A stretch of 64,000 nt of DNA from Torymus aiolomorphi (taxonomy: Eukaryota > Arthropoda > Insecta > Hymenoptera > Torymidae), in the NCBI GenBank assembly GCA_036365515.1, contig CM070874.1:220704942-220768941 (forward strand), read 5' to 3'. Shown piece after piece: positions 57,376-64,000 of this stretch. Position 1 is the stretch's first letter; each line of letters starts with the position of its first letter. The position numbers and the translations under genes are program-made. Below the pieces are notes generated by a model. That model was given only the letters and a program-made list of their open reading frames with translations, ran no database searches and was not told the origin of the DNA.

Positions 57376-59257
57376 TCGGATACAGCATTATGTTGAATTT
57401 TCAAGAGATTTTCTGATTTTTTTCTCGAGAAAGAAATTAGTTTCGATAACAAGTGCGTTTTCTTTTGTTTACGACAAAAGGAATAAAGGTCAATGACTCA
57501 TTTTGAAATTTGTCAGAAAGGGAGCTTTTTTATATCTCAGTATCTAGTTCTTTGCCCAAAAGAATCTGATTGTTCTGACCAAAGATATTTGATGTTAAAA
57601 ATTTGTTTATAAGGTTCTGAATATTGCAATTCTAAAAAGAATATTCGATTGATTGATTAAACAATTTTACCACTTATTACACTTATCGAGCACAATATTT
57701 TATTAAAATTTAAAGGGATTTCTTAATTTTTTTATAGAAAAAAATTATTTTTGATCCAAGTGTGTTTTCTTTCGTTTATGTTAACAGGAGTAAAAGTAAG
57801 AATTTTTAACTCGAAAACTTCAATCTTTTTGTATAGCATATTAAATTGTAAAAAGTTTGCAAATTGTAATGAGAATTACTCAAAATTTTTGCAGATCGGT
57901 GCCAATTATTTTGCTAATTTAAGGCGAATACGACAGTATGAATATCTCTCACCAAAGGCTATAAGATTTGTAAAAAATGTTACCTTTAAAATGCGACCTT
58001 GATGAAGAAATAGATCATAGCAAAAATTTACGGGCAATTAAAACTGTCAAAACAGTGAAATAGCACTATTTTCATTGTTTTTACAGCTTTAATTGCACAT
58101 TTTTTTTATTAATTCAAATTGTTTAACAAACAACAAAGAACAACAAAGAAAACAGTTTTATTTATTAATAAAGTTTTGTTGTGAAAAATTGACTTTTATT
58201 TTTTAAATTTAAAAAATGGAATCGATAAATTAGTTTGAGGAAGCATCTTGCCAATGAATTATAAGCGGTTTTATATAGAAAAGGGCATTTTCCAGAGAGT
58301 GCTCAAGTTTCTTTCATTGAAAAATACTACGTGGAAGAGTAGAAGTAACGCCGCTTCTGTACGCATTACGGCGCGCGGACTTGGTCTGCCTGGTTCTGCG
58401 AGCCGAAGTGGCGTTGCGTTTACTCATTCGCGTTATATTTCTTTATGAATAGAACTTAAGCAGTCTCTTGAAAATACCTTCTTCTATGTACAAAATCCTT
58501 AGGTTTCGATTGAAATAAAGAAAAAAATATCTATATTCAAAATATACTTTTCGAGATATATGATTTTTTATAGTGTTTTTAAGGTGAAAGAGGAAAATTT
58601 AGAAATGAATGCCTACGTCATTTGAAAGCTGAGAAAAAAATATATTGGAAACGTCTATTAAACATTTCTTTAGGTACATTCTAGTACCGCAAACACGAGT
58701 TACAAATACCGTGATTAGTGGCTCCCGCACCACGCTGTGAGAGTCGCCGTCAAAAGCCTCATATCTGGAATACTTATTGGCTAGTAGTTAATTAGATGTA
58801 TATTAACTATTAATTTTTACTACTCTTCTTCATTATTTTCGTATCTATGACAATAATCTGTAATAATTATATAACGCAATCTTTTCTTTTTTGAATAAAG
58901 TTATAACTGACTATATAAAAGTTTTTACGTAAATAATGGTATCATATATTTTCATTTTCAGAAGTACTACAAGTCATACTTAATGTATTTGCATGATACA
59001 TAAAATAATTATTTATGTACCTTTTAACGTTTGAAAATATTTTTGCCATATTTTAATAAGCATTCCATTAGAATTTAAATAAGGCCGCGCGTACAACAGT
59101 TCACACGTCGAAGGCGAGGTGTCACAAGAGGTGAAGAGATTATCTACAAAATAATTAATATTGCTATGCAATAATTTGCACACGTCTATTTTTTGATAGT
59201 ATTTAAATCGTAATTTACTAAAAAAAATGATATTTCAGCGAATGAAAATTTAGTTGA
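57376..59257. other. AT-rich gap
   Basis: No gene recognised. A GC-richer island lies at 58320-58435. A fragment of the duplicated block (gaaggcgaggtgtcacaaga...) recurs at 59106-59172. Confidence 0.4.
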
Positions 59258-59409
59258 TTAATTATAAATTTTTTTTAGCTTCAATTCATCTCCTTCTTGC
59301 ACATATACAATTTTTCTAATTATTTTGCCATCCAATTCGAAACCTATTTGGTTTGACAAACGAATTTGCAAACCCTGGTCTCCATTAGTGTAGTTGGCTG
59401 CTTCCAAGA
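59258..59409 (-). CDS. Probable 3'-terminal coding exon, gene unidentified
   Basis: On the minus strand a canonical acceptor (ttaattctttcAG) at 59411-59410 is followed by 49 sense codons and TAA at 59260-59258, entering with two bases of a split codon. The peptide begins LEAANYTNGDQGLQIRLSNQ and ends EGDELKLKKIYN; it has balanced codon use and no low complexity, unlike the surrounding AT-rich sequence. Upstream exons would lie at higher coordinates (beyond the satellite) and none was found. The family is not recognised. It could instead be a relic exon carried by a duplication. Confidence 0.5.
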
Positions 59410-59820
59410 CTGAAAGAATTAAATATTAATCATAAGGTACAAATAAAACAAACATTATTTAACGTGTTTTAGAATACTATATTGTAATCCCGTGCAAAAT
59501 GAAATATATTTTCTCCTATTCTATGGAAACTAACTTGTCGCGCGGTACGAAAAAAGTCAACTTTGGAGTTACAGGGGAAGAAAAGACAAAAATGCGTTTA
59601 AGGCGAAGAAACAGCTAAGAAACAGCTATACCGTGAAAAATGGTATATTACGTAGTTACGTAATATACCACTCTCACCTGTTCACCTCTCTAGTTAGAGA
59701 GGTGAAGACTTGGCCAGTCCAGAGCACGTATTTATCGACAGCTAAGCCGAAGGTGAGGATGGCAAACGTGTGCTCTTGGGTGGCTGTCTTTATCCCCGTG
59801 CTGCGTATACGATTTTACGT
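59410..59820. other. Gap with perfect palindrome and duplicated-block fragment
   Basis: Presumed intron of the minus-strand gene. It holds the palindrome at 59641-59670 and a second short match to the duplicated block (gaggtgaagacttggccagt, about 59700-59720). Confidence 0.4.
59641..59670. repeat. Perfect 30-bp palindrome
   Basis: TGGTATATTACGTA, GT, then TACGTAATATACCA: 14-bp arms around a 2-bp centre. It could form a hairpin in single-stranded DNA or RNA. Confidence 0.9.
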
Positions 59821-60374
59821 ACGCGTATTCATAAATAATGCTGTATATTATTATTGTAAATTTTAATTATTACAATATAATTACTATTAATACTATTAAT
59901 AAAAAATACTATGAATCCTAAAGCAGCGTACAGATAATTCTAGTTTCTTTTTATCATTGACTTTAAACATTTGCAAAAGCACTGCAATAAGACGTTCATG
60001 AATGATAGTGTACGCGCAATTGTACATTTATTGTCCTACTTACACAGAAAATGTCTTAGGAACGCAGTAGCCCTGTCCAGTGGCACTCCTGCGTCAAACG
60101 CATGAAAGGTTGCGCTACGCGTCTGCCCTTCGGAACCGTTGCTCTTTTTTTCGGATATAAGCGAAAGCGCAATAAACCTGCGATTGCGAGTACACTATAA
60201 TTCATGAACGGTGATGCAGTGCTTTTGACATATGTTCAAAGCCACTCATAAACCAGGAACTGTCAGTACATTGATTCAAGGTTTCTACTACCGCTTATTA
60301 ATAGTATTAAGAGTTATTTTCTTACGATAATTAAAATTTACAAGAATAATACAACATTATTTATTAATACGCGT
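59821..60374. mobile_element. 554-bp element with ~195-bp inverted repeats
   Basis: The ends ACGCGTATT are complementary. Arms 59821-60025 and 60180-60374 are about 75-80 percent alike and share agcactgca and gttcatgaat. The centre is GC-richer with no ORF. No target duplication is evident. Confidence 0.7.
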
Positions 60375-60389
60375 CCCACATAGCATGAA

Positions 60390-63300
60390 ATATTCCAAAG
60401 AAATATTACATGTAATATTTCGTAGTAATATAACATGAAATATTTTTGAAATATCAGAGAAATATTACATAAAATATTAAAAATACTTTTTTTGTAATAT
60501 TTTATGAAATATTTCTGAAATATTGATACAATATTTATCGTAATATTTCCAAGAATATTTCGTGAAATATATTCTATAATATTTCACGAAATATTTCAGA
60601 AATATTACAGAAATAATTCTAGTAATGTTCGACCATTTTTTCAAACTATTTATGAAATATTTCTATAATATTCATGCAATGTTACGCAGAATATTGTTCG
60701 TAATATTTCTGTAACATGTCAATCAAATATTTCATGGAATATTGCAGAAATATTACAGAAATAATACTAGTATTGTTAGTCTAATTTTTTTCAATCTTTT
60801 CATGAAATATTTCTCTAATATTCATGCAATGTTACTCGGAATATTGTTTTATAATATTTCGGTAACATTTCAATCAAATATTGCATAAAATATTTCAGAA
60901 ATATTACAGAAACAAGACTAGTAATGTTCGTCTAATTTTTTTTAAACTTTCCATGAAATATTTCTGTAATATTCATGCAATGTTACTCGGAATATTGTTG
61001 CATAATATTTCGGTAACATTTCATCCAAATATTGTATGAAATATTTCAGAAATATTACAGAAATAATTCTAGTAATTTTCGTCTAATTTTTTCAAACGTT
61101 TCATGAAATATTTCTGTAATATTCATGCAATGTTACGCGGAATACTGTTGTGAAATATTTCGTAAATATTTCAGTCAAATATTACATGGAATATTTCGGA
61201 AATATTACAAAAATAAATCTAGTAATGTTCGTCCATTTTTTTCAAACTATTCATGAAATATTTCTGTAATATTCATGCAATGTTACGCGGAATATTGTTA
61301 CGTAATATTTCAGTAACATTTGAGTCAAATATTTCATGGAATATTTCAGAAATATTACAGAAATAATACTAGTAACTTTCGTCCAATTTTTGATTCTATT
61401 CATGAATATTTCTGTAATATTCATGCAATGATAGGCGGAATATTGCTGCGTAATATTTCTGCAAAATTTCAATAAAATATTTCATGGAATATTTCAGAAA
61501 TATTACAGAAATAATACTAGTAATGTTCGTCCAATTTTTTGAAACTATTATGAAAATATCCATGAAATATTTCTATAATATTCATGCAATGTTACGCGAA
61601 ATATTTTTGCGTAATATTTCTGTAACATTTCAATCAAATATTTCATGAAATATTTCTGTAGTATTCATATAATGTTACCCGGCATATTGTTGCTTAATAT
61701 TTCTGTAATATTTCAGTGAAATATCGCATGAAATATTTCAGAAATATTACAGAAATAATACTAGTAATGTTCGTATAATTTTTTCAAACATTTCATGTAA
61801 TATTCCTGTAATATTCATGCAATGTTAGGCGGAATATTGTTGTGTAATATTTCTGTAACATTTCAATCAAATATTTCATGGAATATTTCAGAAATATTAC
61901 AGAAATAATGCTACTAATGTTCGTCCAATTTTTTGTAACTATCATGAAAATATCGATGAAATATTTCTGTAATATTCATGCAATGTTACGCGAAATATTG
62001 CTGCGTAAAATTTCTGTAACGTTTCAATAAAATATTTCATGAAATATTTCAGAAATATTGCAGAAATAAAACTCGTAATGTTTCACAAATTTTTTCACAC
62101 GTTTCATGAAATATTACTGTAATATTCATGCAATGTTACACTGCATATTGTTGCTTAATATTTCTGTAATATTTCAGTGAAATATTGCATGAAATATGTC
62201 AGAAATATTACAGACATAATACTAGTAATGTTCGTATAATTTTTTCAAACGTTTCATGAAATATTTCTGTAATATTCATGCAATCTTACGCGGAATATTG
62301 TTGCGTAGTATTTTGGGAACAATTCAGTTAAATATTGCATGGAATATTTCAGAAATAATACTGAAATAAGACTAGTAATGTTCGTCTAATTTTTTGAAAC
62401 TATCATAAAAATATTCATGAAATATTTCTGTAATATTCATGCAATGTTACGTGGAATATTGTTGCGTAATATTTCGGTAACATTTCAGTCAAATATTGAA
62501 TGGAAAATTTCAGAAATATTACATAAATAATACTAGTAATGTTTATCCAATTTTTAGAAACTATCATAAAAATATTCATGAAATATTTCTGTAATATTGA
62601 TGCAATGTTACGCGGAATATTGTTGCGCAATATTTCGGTAAGATGTCAGTGAAATATTGGATGGAATGTTTCAGAAATATTGCAGAAATAAAACTCGTAA
62701 TGTTTGTCAAATTTTTTCACACGTTTCATGAAGTATTTCTGTAATATTCATGCAATGTTACGCGGAATATTGTTGCGTAATATTTCGGTAACATTTCAGT
62801 CAAATATTGAATGGAAAATTTCAGAAATATTACATAAATAATACTAGTAATGTTTATCCAATTTTTAGAAACTATCATAAAAATATTCATGAAATATTTC
62901 TGTAATATTGATGCAATGTTACGCGGAATATTGTTGCGCAATATTTCGGTAAGATGTCAGTGAAATATTGGATGGAATGTTTCAGAAATATTGCAGAAAT
63001 AAAACTCGTAATGTTTGTCAAATTTTTTCACACGTTTCATGAAGTATTTCTGTAATATTTATGCAATGTTACACTGCATATTGTTGCTTAATATTTCTGT
63101 AATATTTCAGTGAAATATTGCATGAAATTTCAGAAATATTACAGAAATAATACAAGTAATGTGCGTATAATTTTTTCAAACGTTTCATGAAATATTTCTG
63201 TAATATTAATGCAATGTTACGCGGAATATTGTTGCCTAGTATTTCGGGAACATTTCAGTTAAATATTGCATGGAATATTTCAGAAATAATACTGAAATAA

Positions 63301-63900
63301 TACTATTAATGTTCGTCCAATTTTTTGAAACAATCATAAAAATATTCATGGAATATTTCTGTAATATTCATGCAATGTTACGCGGAATATTGTTGCGTAA
63401 TATTTCGGTAACATTTGGGTCAAATATTTCATGGAAAATTTCAGAAATATTACAGAAATAATACTAGTAATGTTCGACCATTTTTTTCAAACGTTTCATG
63501 AAACATTTCTGTAATATGCATGCAATGTTACGCGGAATATTGTTGCGTAATATTTCAGAAACATTTCAGTTAAATACTGCTGGAATATTTCTAAAACGTT
63601 TCTAGAAAGATTGAAAAAATGTTCTTCAATCTAACGACGAATATCGAGACGTTATTGCTGAAATATATCATTAAATGTTTCTCCGAAATATTAGTGCAAT
63701 GTATCCGTTTATATTTTCTCGGAAAATTGCTGGAATATTCCAGAAATATTTCAAGAAAGATTGAAAAATAATTCTTCAATCTAACGTGGAATATCAAGAC
63801 ATGATAACTAATATATTTTACGAAACGTTTCGCCGAAATAATCCTGCAATGTATGGAGTTATGTTTTCTCGGAATATTTGTTGGAATATTTCCGAAACGT
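60390..63900. repeat. ~151-bp AATATT-rich satellite array, ~22 units
   Basis: The mark attcatgcaatgttacgcgg recurs at about 60673, 60823, 60974, 61124 and onward, 150-156 bp apart, to about 63530. Each unit is built from gaaatatttctgtaatatt, gaatattgttgcgtaatatt and cagaaatattacagaaataa, themselves short inverted repeats. From 63590 to 63900 the units are more divergent and longer. Open frames here are artefacts. Confidence 0.95.
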
Positions 63901-63919
63901 TTCTAGAAATGTAGAAAAA

Positions 63920-64000
63920 TAAATCTTCGATCTAGGGATGGGCGATACATATCCATATTTCCATATATCGATATTTTATTCGATATTTTCTAACCCGATA
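63920..64000. other. Start of another AT-rich repeat at the window edge
   Basis: A gggatgggcgatacatat segment followed by atatcgatatttta-type palindromic sequence marks a change from the satellite. Too short to classify. Confidence 0.3.

Overview
This is eukaryotic, almost certainly insect, repeat-dense DNA. The evidence is AT-rich sequence with spliceosomal exon signals, every major class of arthropod retroelement (Ty1/copia, Gypsy, BEL/Pao, Penelope-like, CR1-like and I/R1/LOA-like LINEs), a mariner remnant, many foldback or MITE-like elements and long satellite arrays. No prokaryotic operon, CRISPR array or ribosomal RNA gene was seen. The mix would fit a hymenopteran such as a wasp or ant, but that is inference. 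Conventional host coding sequence is limited to two probable exons: one of a Na+/H+ exchanger (47407-47603, +) and one unidentified terminal exon (59258-59409, -). Much of the window therefore reads as intronic or intergenic repeat.

Layout. 1-1390: tandem then inverted ~426-bp repeats carrying tRNA-like units. 1850-4700: two nested-looking foldback elements. 4700-7290: AT-rich gap. 7300-12170: ~174-bp satellite with internal higher-order duplication. 12345-14318: two larger tandem families, the second carrying splice-site-like signals, ended by a 537-bp MITE. 15240-18962: a complex of 41-43-bp minisatellites, a ~1.08-kb palindrome and a 90-bp coding-like tandem repeat. 19146-23972: degenerate copia element with one LTR. 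23975-27760: 5' part of a minus-strand Gypsy element with a recognisable tRNA-Gly primer binding site and a solo-LTR candidate in its gag. 28381-33992: nearly complete CR1-like LINE. 34234-34584: mariner fragment. 34790-40076: BEL/Pao 3' half, interrupted by a MITE in RNase H and by a Penelope-like element in the LTR. 42320-44460: second LINE. 45755-46330: Gypsy integrase scrap. 47407-47603: host NHE exon. 48369-51625: decayed RNase H-bearing LINE on the minus strand. 52545-57375: foldbacks and a segmental duplication. 59258-59409: unidentified exon. 59821-60374: TIR element. 60390-63900: ~151-bp satellite.

All transposon ORFs except ORF1 of the CR1-like LINE carry stops or frameshifts, so they are described as relics. 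The most informative observations are these. (1) The two Penelope hammerhead-like motifs (38098-38131 and 39265-39300) show a compensatory base-pair change. (2) A MITE in the BEL RNase H can be excised on paper to restore the D-Y-A-S reading, defining a 2-bp AT target duplication. (3) The 174-bp array has a higher-order structure. (4) A 90-bp, 30-codon tandem repeat stays open through eight units apart from one TGA.
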